From Allobosea sp. BK604 (lineage in GTDB: Bacteria > Pseudomonadota > Alphaproteobacteria > Rhizobiales > Beijerinckiaceae), in contig NZ_SLZF01000003.1 of assembly GCF_004341515.1 (NCBI RefSeq), positions 124,001-188,000 of the forward strand: a stretch of 64,000 nucleotides of DNA, written 5' to 3'. A program made the translations under genes and the position numbers. Shown in pieces: positions 44,748-55,500 of this stretch (positions are counted from its first letter, which is position 1; each line of letters begins with the position of its first letter). The notes under the pieces are model-generated. The model did no database searches. It was not told the origin of the DNA and worked only from the letters and a program-made list of their open reading frames with translations.

Positions 44748-45874
44748 GCGAGGTCGACACGCTCGTGCGGGCCGGCCCGGCGCGGCCCGAACCGCCGCCG
44801 CCCATGGGTCTGCTGGCGGAGCTGACGCATCGCTGCTCCCTGCGCTGTCCCTATTGCTCCAACCCGCTCGAACTCGACCGGCGCTCGAGCGAGCTCACCA
44901 CTGCCGAGTGGAAACGGCTGATCGATGAGGCGGCGGCGCTCGGCGTCCTGCATATCTATTTTTCCGGCGGCGAGCCGATGCTCCGGCGGGATATCGCCGA
45001 GCTGGTCGCCCATGCGCACGAGGCCGGGCTCTACACCAACATGATCACCTCCGGCGTCGGCTTCCAGCCGGCCCTGCTGGACGCGGTCGCCGAGGCCGGC
45101 CTCGACCATATCCAGCTCTCGATTCAGGCCGTCGACGCGGCGACCTGCGACCGCGTCGCCGGCTACCAGGGCGCATTGGCGCGCAAGCATGCCGTCGCCG
45201 CCGACATTGCCCGGCTCGGGCTGCGGCTCACGGTCAATGCCGTCGTACACCGGGAAAACGTCCACCAGATCGGCGATTTCGTGCGGCTCGCTGAGGATTG
45301 GGGCGCGGCGCGCATCGAGATCGCCCATGTCCAATATTATGGCTGGGGCCTGGTCAATCGTGACCGGCTGATGCCGACGCGCCGGCAGGTCGAGACGGCG
45401 ATGGCCGATGTCGAGGCGGCCAGGAGCCGTACGGCCGGGCGCCTCGTCATCGATTGCGTGCTGCCGGATTACTATGCCCGCTACCCGAAAGCCTGCATGG
45501 GCGGCTGGGGCGCTCGCCTGATGAATGTCACGCCGTCAGGACGCGTCCTGCCCTGCCATGCGGCCGAGACCATCGCGGGCCTGAGTTTCGACAATGTCCG
45601 CGACGCGAGCCTGTCGGAGATCTGGTACCGCGGCGTGGCGTTCAACGCCTTCCGCGGCACCGACTGGATGAAGGAACCGTGCCGGAGTTGCGAGCGGAAG
45701 CACCTGGATTTCGGCGGCTGCCGCTGCCAGGCCATGGCTCTGGCTGGCGACGCCTCTGCGACCGACCCTGCCTGCTCGCTGTCGCCGCTGCATCAACAGG
45801 TCGTGGCGCTGGCGGAAGCAGACGCCGCGTCTGACCGCAGCGACTTCATTTATCGGACCTATCAGGGCGTGTGA
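44744..45874 (+). CDS. pqqE: PqqE radical SAM enzyme
   Basis: This 376-residue radical SAM/SPASM enzyme forms the Glu-Tyr crosslink in PqqA. The SAM cluster motif is C31-x3-C35-x2-C38 ([13 protein letters not shown]). Auxiliary cluster cysteines lie in the C-terminal part ([32 protein letters not shown]). The GTG start at 44744 overlaps the pqqD stop; the open frame to the left is discarded. Ends near a partial dispersed repeat. Last gene of the plus-strand PQQ-related unit. Confidence 0.95.
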   Translation: MSEVDTLVRAGPARPEPPPPMGLLAELTHRCSLRCPYCSNPLELDRRSSELTTAEWKRLIDEAAALGVLHIYFSGGEPMLRRDIAELVAHAHEAGLYTNMITSGVGFQPALLDAVAEAGLDHIQLSIQAVDAATCDRVAGYQGALARKHAVAADIARLGLRLTVNAVVHRENVHQIGDFVRLAEDWGAARIEIAHVQYYGWGLVNRDRLMPTRRQVETAMADVEAARSRTAGRLVIDCVLPDYYARYPKACMGGWGARLMNVTPSGRVLPCHAAETIAGLSFDNVRDASLSEIWYRGVAFNAFRGTDWMKEPCRSCERKHLDFGGCRCQAMALAGDASATDPACSLSPLHQQVVALAEADAASDRSDFIYRTYQGV

Positions 45875-45886
45875 CGCGCCGCGGAC

Positions 45887-45913
45887 CGGTGCCCACTTTG
45901 CTCGAAAATGCTC
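45887..45913. repeat. GCATTTTCGAGCG repeat, partial copy 4
   Basis: GGACCGGTGCCCAC followed by CTCGAAAATGCTC is a short, degraded, reverse-oriented copy of the repeat found at 17287, 22693 and 37524. It lies between pqqE and the end of a small minus-strand gene, whose TGA stop overlaps the repeat edge. Confidence 0.6.
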
Positions 45914-46112
45914 AGATATCCCGTTCATCGGCGCTGCTGCAGCGCCAGCGGACCACCCGCCAATCCGGATGTTCTCCCGTCCATTGCGCCACATAGGGCT
46001 GAGCGCTCATGGCGCAGCGGTTCGGCGACATGTTGGCCTGCAGCGGAATGCGCTCGTTCCGGCAAATTGAGGGATCGCTCACCAGGCAAACGGAGATGAC
46101 GATTGCAAGCAT
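45912..46112 (-). CDS. Small conserved-type secreted hypothetical protein
   Basis: This 66-residue protein has an N-terminal hydrophobic segment (MLAIVISVCLVSDPSIC) that could be a signal. Four Cys are present, including CRNERIP, NRCAMSA and WRC, and a WRVVRWRC ending. An excellent ribosome site (GAGGAG, six bases before ATG) supports translation. I recall similar small Cys-containing proteins in Hyphomicrobiales, without known function. Transcribed opposite to pqqE. It is a real gene rather than a shadow on ribosome-site evidence. Confidence 0.65.
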   Translation of the reverse strand: MLAIVISVCLVSDPSICRNERIPLQANMSPNRCAMSAQPYVAQWTGEHPDWRVVRWRCSSADERDI

Positions 46113-46272
46113 CCACTGCTCCTCGGCAGTTGCGTCTCTTGATCAGCTCCAACAATAGCAAAAATCACGCCAACGCTACGGGGCATGGAGTCGCTGCCAT
46201 ATCTTTCGGACCTTTCGCGCGGCATGCGCGCATGAGGCGAATGGGCGACGATCATCAGTCCGGAAACGCTGC

Positions 46273-47319
46273 TCAAGCGGCCGATAACGGATCATCCTTG
46301 GGATCCACCGATGATACGCCCGTGACATGGCTCGCGCCGGCCACTCGGGCTGGATCGAACCGCATGCTCTGATGGCTGGCCTGCCGTTGAACGGCCGAAG
46401 GCGGAAGCCCGTAGCGCTTCTTGAACAGATGGGTGAAATGCGAGGAGCTGCTGAAACCCCAGGAGAAGGCGATATCGGTTAGGGTCTTGCCCGATCTCGG
46501 GCCGAACTCCAGCTCCTCCAGGCATTTCTCAAGCCGCCTCTGCCAGATATAGCCGGTGATCGTCGTGCCTTCGTCGGCAAACGACATGTGGAGATAGCGC
46601 TTCGTGCGATCCAACGCCGCTGAGAGCTGCTCGATGCTGAGCTCCGGGTCGCTCAAATTCTCCTGAATGAAAGCCTTGATCCGGAAGGTCAGAGCGGAGC
46701 GGCCTGACTGGTGAAAGCGCGCTTCCGAAAAGAAGGGCAGCAGTACGAGTTCGAGCAGGGTTTCGGCCACCTGCTGCTCGCAGCACGGAGGCAGCGCGGG
46801 CGCCTCGCTGAAGACGGACGTGACGAAATTATGCGCCAGCCGGCCCGCGCCCTCGCGCGCCGAGACCTGCTGCGCATGGAACTGGTCGAGCGGCACGCCG
46901 CGTTGCTCCATCAACGCCCTGGGGATGATGACGACGTGATGCCTGGTCAGCGCGGGACTGGTGATCAGGTGCGGCCGCGCCACGTCATAGACCAGGCAAT
47001 CGCCGGGAGTGATCACGAGACGCCGGCCATCCTGCTCGAAGATCGACGTGCCATAGGTCTGGAACAGCACCTTGATGACGCGATCTCCACCGAGCTCCGT
47101 CCATGTCGCGGGATGCGCGACCCGGTGCTGGCTGACTTCGATCTGGCAGAGCCGCAGCCGCCAGATCGTCGCATAGTCGATATGGCCGTCGATCGTCCCG
47201 GCCCCGAATGCGTCGACATGCAACCGGCCGCATAACGTGCCCAAAGCCTGCGCCCAATAGGCGGGCCGCAGGGGAGCTGCTGTCTTGGCCGTGCTGAGGG
47301 ATACAATTGAATGGGTCAT
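46273..47319 (-). CDS. AraC family transcriptional regulator
   Basis: This 348-residue regulator has an N-terminal AraC-binding-like (cupin-type) domain (about 30-205) and a C-terminal AraC HTH pair (about 215-320; [20 protein letters not shown] is the second helix-turn-helix). The 267-base region to its left-facing start is shared with the divergent gfa gene, so it probably regulates gfa and the class III alcohol dehydrogenase, or the pqq genes nearby. Effector not inferable. A gene-free 160-base stretch separates it from the small protein at 45912-46112. Confidence 0.9.
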   Translation of the reverse strand: MTHSIVSLSTAKTAAPLRPAYWAQALGTLCGRLHVDAFGAGTIDGHIDYATIWRLRLCQIEVSQHRVAHPATWTELGGDRVIKVLFQTYGTSIFEQDGRRLVITPGDCLVYDVARPHLITSPALTRHHVVIIPRALMEQRGVPLDQFHAQQVSAREGAGRLAHNFVTSVFSEAPALPPCCEQQVAETLLELVLLPFFSEARFHQSGRSALTFRIKAFIQENLSDPELSIEQLSAALDRTKRYLHMSFADEGTTITGYIWQRRLEKCLEELEFGPRSGKTLTDIAFSWGFSSSSHFTHLFKKRYGLPPSAVQRQASHQSMRFDPARVAGASHVTGVSSVDPKDDPLSAA

Positions 47320-47586
47320 CGTCGCGCTCGTTCAAGCTTCGACCGGGCCACTATACATCGGCGCCCTGCAGTCACAAATCGTTCCCGCGTTCTGCTGCGA
47401 CCGCCGACATTCCTCGACAGGCAAGCCGCCCTTCCCTGTGAGGCAAGCCCCGCGGCAAGAAAGATACAACACTGCCACCCGGGCGTGCGTCATCAGGTGC
47501 ACGCAAACAAGCACCGGATTTCCGCGCGCGGGATCGTGGTCGTTCCCGAGGCAAAGTCATACCGGCAACTGGGGAGGGACAAGATC

Positions 47587-48165
47587 ATGACGCAGGCCAT
47601 ATCCATCCACCCTTCGATTGATCGCGGCCTCCCGCCGGCTTCGGCCGGTTTCGCGGGCGGAACGCTCGTCTGCAAATGCACCGACCGCCCCGTGAAGGTG
47701 CGCGTCGACTCGCAATCGGCCCATAATCACGCCTGCGGCTGCACCAAGTGCTGGAAGCCGAAGGGCTATTTTTTCGCGATGATCGCCGTGGCCCCGCGCG
47801 ACAAGGTCACCGTCCTCGAAAATGCCGACAAGCTACGGGTCGTCGACCCCTCCGCCACCATCCAGCGCCATGCCTGCACGGGATGTGGCGTCCACATGTA
47901 CGGGCGGATCGAGAACAAGGGCCACCCGTTCTACGGACTCGATTTCGTTCATACCGAATTGTCTTCGGAGACGGGCTGGTCGCCCCCGGAATTCGCGGCC
48001 TTCGTCTCGTCCATCATCGAATCGGGCGCTGATCCGGCCAACCAGGGCAATGTCCGGGCGCGGCTCCGGGAGCTGCGCCTAGAGCCCTATGATTGCCTCT
48101 CGCCGCCCTTGATGGATTTCATAGCCACGCATATCGCCAAGGCATCCGGCGTGTTGAAGTCCTGA
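47587..48165 (+). CDS. gfa: S-(hydroxymethyl)glutathione synthase (Gfa)
   Basis: This 192-residue zinc protein promotes condensation of formaldehyde with glutathione. The Gfa-type zinc cysteines are visible: CKCTD, CGCTKCW and [11 protein letters not shown]. Start is ATG 47587 with GGGAGGG upstream; the frame is open into the promoter region. It is 23 bases before the class III alcohol dehydrogenase gene, making a two-gene formaldehyde detoxification unit that complements XoxF. In vitro its catalytic role is disputed; it may be a glutathione carrier. Confidence 0.9.
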   Translation: MTQAISIHPSIDRGLPPASAGFAGGTLVCKCTDRPVKVRVDSQSAHNHACGCTKCWKPKGYFFAMIAVAPRDKVTVLENADKLRVVDPSATIQRHACTGCGVHMYGRIENKGHPFYGLDFVHTELSSETGWSPPEFAAFVSSIIESGADPANQGNVRARLRELRLEPYDCLSPPLMDFIATHIAKASGVLKS

Positions 48166-48188
48166 TCGTTGCTTGGGAGGGACGGGCC

Positions 48189-49301
<1,113 letters not shown>

Positions 49302-49363
49302 GGTGGCCGTCGCCATCTTTTTGCTCGATAGCTCCGCCGTGATTGGGGCCAACTAGCCTTCCT

Positions 49364-49456
49364 CGTCATGGTCGAGCTCGTCCCGACCATCCACGCCTTC
49401 TCTTTTCGATCGAGATGTTCAAGACGTGGATGCTCGGCACAAGGCCGGGCATGACG
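49364..49456. repeat. 93-base palindromic intergenic repeat, copy 2
   Basis: Same outer arms as the copy at 8404-8496 (CGTCATG at 49364-49370; CATGACG at 49450-49456) and the same total length. It lies between convergent genes (dehydrogenase on +, secreted orphan on -). Likely bidirectional terminator or 3' stabiliser by position. Confidence 0.8.
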
Positions 49457-49520
49457 GAGGCGAAGCAGCGCGAAGGGAGATATGCGGAAGTGCTTTGGTT
49501 CCGCCCAACGCGCCGATGCC

Positions 49521-49910
49521 TCAGAAACAGCGCAACTCGCCCTCGATCTGCGCCCGCTTCAGGCGCGCCACCTTCTCGCGCATCAGCGGCATGCTGAGGA
49601 ACATCGACGTGTTCTGGCCGCCGCGCTGGCGCACCGACATGATCGTCTCGGCTTCCTCATAGTCCTTGTAGGGCAGGACGGACGCGATCACGTCGATCGA
49701 ACAGGCGCATTTTTCCAGCACCTGCCGCGTCTGGCCATTCGCCGCCATGCAGCCGAAGACATAATCGGCGCGCGTGACCGTCGGATAATCATTGACCGGC
49801 GCGTCGACGGCGCCGGCGGCGCAGATGCCCATGATGCTGGCGAGCAGCAATCCCGCGACTGATGCCTGGGTATGACGGCGGCACCTCTCCCCCGTCCCAA
49901 TCGCGTTCAT
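49521..49910 (-). CDS. Secreted Cys-containing protein of the pqqBC unit
   Basis: This 129-residue secreted protein has a signal peptide at about residues 15-34 (ASVAGLLLASIMGICAAGA). The mature part has GCMAANGQTRQVLEKCACSI and ends with LRCF, giving four Cys that could form disulfides. Start ATG overlaps the stop of the upstream gene (ATGA). It ends the minus-strand unit pqqB-pqqC-50596-49910. Function unknown; its constant company with PQQ and methanol genes suggests a periplasmic role with XoxF (inference). Confidence 0.78.
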   Translation of the reverse strand: MNAIGTGERCRRHTQASVAGLLLASIMGICAAGAVDAPVNDYPTVTRADYVFGCMAANGQTRQVLEKCACSIDVIASVLPYKDYEEAETIMSVRQRGGQNTSMFLSMPLMREKVARLKRAQIEGELRCF

Positions 49911-50596
49911 GGCTGTCCTCGCGATCCCGTCAGGACAATGCGCTCCGTGAGCTTCGGCGCGCCCGCCAAGTCGCTGGTGAATTCGGATTTCAACTCGAGC
50001 AGCATCCCGGGCGCGGCCTCGGCCACCACAAATTCGAATTGGGCTCCCTCATAGCCGAGCATGCGTGTGGCATTGGGATCGTCGACGAAGGGCCTGACCG
50101 TGATGCGGGTCGCATCCAGCAACCTGCCCTCGAACTCGGCCTTGGTCGCCTCGCTCGTCGCCTTGTCGCGCAGGCCGGCGCGCAAACGATCCTTGAAATA
50201 GGGCGCCTTCCCGCCGGTCAGTTGCACCATGTTGCCGACGGACCGATCGAGGAAGATGACGAGCAGCGGATTGCCGGTGAGCCCGCTGATCGAATTGACG
50301 TCGCGTGCTCGTTCGCCCGTGAACATGCGCAGGTCGATATCGCGCGCGCCGTTTTCGGTGACAGACTTGATCGTGAGCTTGATATCGTCGCCGAAGGGTT
50401 GGCCGAGCCGCTGCGTGTCAGAGGCCGAGCGCTCAAGGTGATAGGTCAGTTCGGAGCCCGCAGCCACGCCTGACAAATGCGGACGGCTGAACAGGATTTC
50501 GGCCGGGCTCTCCTGAGCCCATGCCGGCCATGGCGCAAGCACCAGCAGAACCAGCAGCGCCAGGCAGCGCGCGAAGGCGAATGCGTATCCGCTCAC
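49907..50596 (-). CDS. Secreted hypothetical protein of the pqqBC unit
   Basis: This 229-residue secreted protein has a signal peptide at about residues 1-27 (LALLVLLVLAPWPAWA). The mature chain is mainly beta (alternating pattern, SELTYHLERSA, KLTIKSVTENG, LLELKSEFTSDL), with no Cys, as in lipid-binding or outer-membrane-associated beta folds. It is 81 bases downstream of pqqC and coupled to the following gene. No family recognised with confidence. Confidence 0.75.
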   Translation of the reverse strand: MSGYAFAFARCLALLVLLVLAPWPAWAQESPAEILFSRPHLSGVAAGSELTYHLERSASDTQRLGQPFGDDIKLTIKSVTENGARDIDLRMFTGERARDVNSISGLTGNPLLVIFLDRSVGNMVQLTGGKAPYFKDRLRAGLRDKATSEATKAEFEGRLLDATRITVRPFVDDPNATRMLGYEGAQFEFVVAEAAPGMLLELKSEFTSDLAGAPKLTERIVLTGSRGQP

Positions 50597-50677
50597 ATTG
50601 CATCTCCCCGATATGGACCAGGTCGAGCAGGCAGCTTCATTGCACGATAGAACGCGCCGACGGGCGCAGCAACCGAA

Positions 50678-51409
50678 CTAAGCCGCCGGCACGAAGGCGC
50701 CAGGCGGGACATGGCCCGGCTCGACATAGGCGTGGTGGAGCGCGTCCAGCATGGCCCAGAGCACGTCGCATTTGAATTCGAGCGCTGCGATCACCGCCTG
50801 CTGCTCGGCCGGCGTGCGAGCATGGGCCGTGACATAGGCGAGCGCGGTCTCGACATCGCGCCGCGCCTGTTCCGGGCGGGCGGTGAAATAGCTCAGGCTC
50901 TCCGGACTGACGAAATCGTAATGCGCCAGCATGCCCTCGACACGGTGGCGAATGACCTGCGGCGAAAACAGCTCGGTCAGCGAGGACGCGACCGCTTCGA
51001 GCAGCGGGCGCTCGCGCACGAAATTGACGTAGGCATCGACGGCAAAGCGCGTCGCCGGCAGCACGCCGCGATGCGCCTGCACATCGGCGCGGGCCAACCC
51101 CAGGCTCTCGCACAGGCGCAGCCAACGCTCGATCCCGCCCTCGCCATCCTCGTGGCCGTCATGGTCGACGAGGCGCTGGCGCCAGGCCCGCCGCAGCGCC
51201 GGATCGCCGGCCCGCGCGATCAGAAAGGCGTCCTTCACGGGGATATGGGCCTGGTAGGTGAACCGGTTCAGGGCCCAGGCCTGGACCTCACCCTTGGTGC
51301 AGCGGCCCGAATGCAGCCGGACATGGAAGGGATGCTTGTCGTGGTAGCGCTGTGCGCCGACCTCGCGCAAACGCTGCTCCAGTTCCTCGGGCGATAGCAG
51401 AGCGGTCAC
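50678..51409 (-). CDS. pqqC: PqqC pyrroloquinoline quinone synthase
   Basis: This 243-residue cofactor-free oxidase catalyses the last ring closure and oxidation that yield PQQ. The sequence matches the family: HPFHVRLHSGRCTKGEVQAW near the start, VDHDGHEDGEGGIERW in the centre. GTG start at 51409 overlaps the pqqB stop (GTGA). A separate gene, not fused to pqqD. Followed by two secreted orphan proteins. Confidence 0.95.
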   Translation of the reverse strand: MTALLSPEELEQRLREVGAQRYHDKHPFHVRLHSGRCTKGEVQAWALNRFTYQAHIPVKDAFLIARAGDPALRRAWRQRLVDHDGHEDGEGGIERWLRLCESLGLARADVQAHRGVLPATRFAVDAYVNFVRERPLLEAVASSLTELFSPQVIRHRVEGMLAHYDFVSPESLSYFTARPEQARRDVETALAYVTAHARTPAEQQAVIAALEFKCDVLWAMLDALHHAYVEPGHVPPGAFVPAA

Positions 51410-52293
51410 AGCCTCACCTCCATGCCGTCATAAGCCACGTCGACACCGGCGGCCTCGATCATCAGACGCTCAGGCGAGCCCTCGATCAGTGCCGGATTGG
51501 TGTTGTTCAGATGGATATAGATTTTTCGAGCTGCCGGCAGCCCGGCAAGCCAGGATAGCGAGTCGCCGGGACCCGTGATCGGCATATGCCCCATCCTCCG
51601 CCCGGTCTTTTCGCCGACCCCGCTCCGGACCATCTCGTCATCGGTGAACAGCGTGCCATCGAAGAACACCACATCGGCGCGTCCCGCCTCGGCGCGCACC
51701 CTGTCGGAGAGGACGGCGCAGCCGGGAATATAGACGAGAGATCGGCCCCCGCCGCCGATCCGGATACCGGCCGTTTCGCCGGCTTCGGATTCGAGCTGTA
51801 GATTGGCACCCTCGAGGTAAAGCGGAGCCTTGCCGGGAACGGAAAAGAGCTCCGCCATGAGCCCGCCGGCCAGCGCGACCGGCTCCGAGGCGATCGCGGT
51901 GACGCGCCGTGCCGGCACCGGCCGGAGCATTGGGTTGCCATCGATCGCAGCCAGAACGGGCGCGAGCGCAATCAGATCGAATGGCTGCCGCTCCCGCACG
52001 CTGAGTAGCCCCGCGACATGGTCGATCTCGGCGCTGCTCAGAATGATCGTTCCGATCGGCGAGTGCCGCGCCTGGCGCGGCCACAGGGCCGGCGTCGCTC
52101 GAATCTGGCTGCCGAGATCGGGGGAGGCGTTCAGCACGACCCAGGTTTCGTCGTCGAGCGTCACCGCAAGGCTCGATTGCGTCCGCCAGGGCGCGCGGGG
52201 GTCCCCGCTCCAGGCGAGCGTGCAGACCCGGCATCGACAATTCCATTGCGGAAAGCCGCCTCCGGCAGCGGCGCCGAGAACGACGGCCTTCAC
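51406..52293 (-). CDS. pqqB: PqqB metallo-beta-lactamase-fold hydroxylase
   Basis: This 295-residue MBL-fold protein, reported to hydroxylate the Tyr part of the PQQ precursor. Zinc cysteines appear in the N-terminal motif WNCRCRVCTLAW, and the metal motif SAEIDHVAGLL replaces the classical HxHxDH. Start ATG 52293, first gene of the minus-strand unit, with a 301-base region upstream. Its promoter must lie there. PQQ genes are thus split into pqqADE and pqqBC loci, about 6 kb apart and on opposite strands. Confidence 0.95.
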   Translation of the reverse strand: MKAVVLGAAAGGGFPQWNCRCRVCTLAWSGDPRAPWRTQSSLAVTLDDETWVVLNASPDLGSQIRATPALWPRQARHSPIGTIILSSAEIDHVAGLLSVRERQPFDLIALAPVLAAIDGNPMLRPVPARRVTAIASEPVALAGGLMAELFSVPGKAPLYLEGANLQLESEAGETAGIRIGGGGRSLVYIPGCAVLSDRVRAEAGRADVVFFDGTLFTDDEMVRSGVGEKTGRRMGHMPITGPGDSLSWLAGLPAARKIYIHLNNTNPALIEGSPERLMIEAAGVDVAYDGMEVRL

Positions 52294-52594
52294 CGGAGCC
52301 GCTCAGGCACCGCTTCCGACGCGGAAGCGCAAGCCACCATCTCCACCCGATTTGCGACCCAGGACATGTCCGATTCCTCGTGCCGAGAACCGATCAGCGC
52401 AACGTAGCTTTGGTCTGCTGAAGGCAGCCTAGGGCATCGGCGCCGTCGAGACTACGGCTGTCGACGCATCGATCGCCCTGCCTCGCCCATCAGCAAGGCG
52501 AGGATCGGGCATCCCGGCCGCGAGGCTGGCGAGCTTCGCGAGATATCGGCAGTCCCGATCCGCAGGTCTGGAGGGCCGCCGCGCAACGGCTTCC
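52294..52594. other. Gap between pqqB start and autotransporter end, with hairpin
   Basis: These 301 gene-free bases carry the pqqB promoter (not assignable). CCTCGCC (52480-52486) and GGCGAGG (52496-52502) form a perfect 7-base stem with a 9-base loop, 93 bases downstream of the autotransporter stop; no T tract follows on the minus strand, so it is at best a weak transcript end. Confidence 0.45.
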
Positions 52595-55500
52595 TCAGAA
52601 CTTCACCGCGAGATTACCCTTGAAAGCATGGTCCTGGGCATCCTGGGCGAGCTGCCCGGTATAGGATAGGCCGAGCGTCGCGCTCTTGCTGATGGCAAGA
52701 TCGAGCCCGGCCTCGACCAGAGCGGCATCCCCCGCGATCGGCAGGCTGGCGACGGTGAAGGCGCTGGAGCCGGCAAAGGCGAGCGTCGCCAGCGGTGTGG
52801 TGTCGCCGAACGCATGGCGCCAGGCGAGGCCGCCGCGCAAGGTCAGCGCCATGCCCTGAAGATCGAGGCTGGTCGAGACACGCAGACCCAGCGTCGAGTA
52901 GCCGATGCCGGTGTCGTCGCTGCGCCCCGACAGCGCCGCCACCCCGCCGATCTCGTTGAAGCCGTCGCTATGCAGGTTGACATAGGCGAGCCCTGCGAAA
53001 GGCTCGAGCGCGACACGGCCGAGATCGATCCGATAGCCAAGCTCGCCAAACACCTGGGCGGTGCCGGCATTGTAATCGGCCCTGAGGCTGTTGCCGAAGC
53101 CGGCAAAGGCTGCGATGCGCGAGCTCTCGATCGCGTGCCAGGTATAGCTCGCGCCGGTGCGCAGGCTGACAGCGCCCCACTGCCCGCCGCCATAGACGCC
53201 GAGATGATAATTGTCGCTCTCGCCGGAGGAGAGCCGGCCCTTCACGTCGAATTCCGAACGGCTGTAACCCGCAACGAGACCAAAGCGCATTGTGTCGAAG
53301 GCCGCGACATCGGCGCCGAGCAGGAAACCGCCGGTCGAGCGTGTCAGCTTGGCAGCATTGCGGTCGCTGTCCGTCCGGCCCCAGGCGCCATAGCCCTGGC
53401 CCCAGACGGCGAAGCGCTCGGTGCTGAGCCGAGGCATCGAGCCCTTCACGGCGGGGGCGAGATCGGCCGTGAAGCCGTAGTTCATCGTCGCCATCGGCAC
53501 CGCTCCGACCGAGCCGAAGGCCGAGCGCAGCCGATCGTTCATCGCGTTGCGCAGCAGCCAGCTCTCCTCGACCAGCGCGGTCTTGGCCGAGGCGTGGATC
53601 TCGCCGGAAAGCGCGTCGAAGGCCGCCCGCGCCGAGGGCGCGTCCAGCACCAAGAGACTGTTGTAAAGCGCCAGAGTCCCGCCGAGCTGCGGCAGCGTGT
53701 CGAGTCCGCCGGCGGTGGCGAGCTGATTGCGCGTCAGCGCCACGCTGCCGAACACCGCCGGCTGCTGGTTTGGTCCAGGATTCGGGTTTGGTCCGGGATC
53801 CGGATTGGGTCCCGGACCGGGATCGTTGCCCTTGACCTGGATGACGAGGTCGACCTGATTGGGCTGGTGGTCGAGTGCAAGCTCGAGGAAGGCCGATTGC
53901 GTCGTGGCACCGGTAAAGGTGCCGTTGACCCCGCCGGTTGCGGTGACGATCGTATAGCGCTGGCCGTTGATGTAACTCGTCTGCGGATCGAGCGCGGTGA
54001 CGCCGACCTGGCTGCCGGCCACGGTCGCCATGGCGGAGGCCGCGATCCGGTCGGATGAGCCATTGCCGGCGATCTCGACGGCATAGGTCGAGCCAGCCGC
54101 CAGCACGATGTTGCCGTTGACGCTCAAGGTGCCGACCGAGTTTCCCGGCGCGATCACGGCGCCGGACTGGATCGTGGTCGCACCGACCGTACCCGAGCCC
54201 TGCAGGCGTGCGCCTGCCAGGACATCGAGCGTTCCGCCAAGGGCGCCATTCACGACCAGCGTGCCGCCGTTCACGGCGGTCGTCCCGATGAAGCCGTTCG
54301 AATTTCCGCTCAGCACGGTCGTGCCCGCGATGGCTTCGATGGCCCCGGCGCCGGTCATGGCCGCGGCGAACTGATAGGCGTCGGAGGTATGATTGAAGAT
54401 CAGCTTGCCGTCGCCTGCGCCGAAGGCGATCAGCCCCGCTGCAAGCGAGCCGGGAGCGGCTGCAGCCAGGCCCTTGGCGGCGCCGATATTCAACGTGCCG
54501 GACGAGCCGGCGGCCGCGGCGATGCCGACCGAGCCGCCGATCTCGACCGCAGCGCCATAGGCAATGGTCAGGACGCCCCGCCCCGCGACGCCGATCTGCA
54601 GATCGGCACCGTTGAGCCAGGACGAACCCTGGCCGCGCACGGTCGCCTCGCCGATGCCGGTCGCTTGCACGCCAAGGGCCGACGCGCCGGAGGTCAGCTT
54701 GCCTCCCGCCTGGACGAATATCACGGCATTGCCCTGGCCGCCGACGGCCAGACCACCCGAGGCCGACAGGGACGAGCCGGCACCGCTGACGGAGATGCTG
54801 CCGCCAGACCCGGGCCCGGTCGCAAGGGAAACGGATTGGGCTGCGACAGTGCCGCCCGCCATGACCGACACTGCGCCGGTCCCTTCCTCGCCGATCAGCA
54901 TGCTTCCGGAGCCCAGGAAGCTCGATCCCGCCCCAGTCACGTTGAGGATACCCACGCCCTGGCTGAAGCCGCCGACGAGGGCATCCAGCGTCGTGACCTT
55001 GGCTCCGGCCTCGACATTCAATGTGCCGGAACCGTTGGCGCCGATGGCGAAGTCCCCGGCATTCGCCCAGCTCGAGCCGCCGCCGGTCACGGTCGCGGTG
55101 CCTTTCGCAGTGGCGAAGCTTGACCCGATACGGGCCTGGTCGCTCGTGACCGTCCCGCCATCGGACACGGTCAGCGTGCCGGTGCCGGCCGACCCGACGA
55201 AGATACCGCCGCTCGCATTGAGCCTCGATCCCGCTCCAGTGATCACACCGGTACCTTGGCCCGTGGCAGCGCTGGCGAAACCGATGCCGACGACATTCAA
55301 CGTGCCGCCAGCCGCGATCATCAGCTTACCCACGCCGTCGGATCCGAAGCCGGCACTGGCTGTCGTCGTCCATGACGAGCCGGCGCCCGAGATGAGGACC
55401 TCCCCCGTCCCCGTCGGGCCAGAGCCCGCAGTGAGTGACTGGGAAGTGACCTTGGCGCCAGCCAGAATGGTCGCCGCGGCGCTGCCGCCGGGGCCGATGG

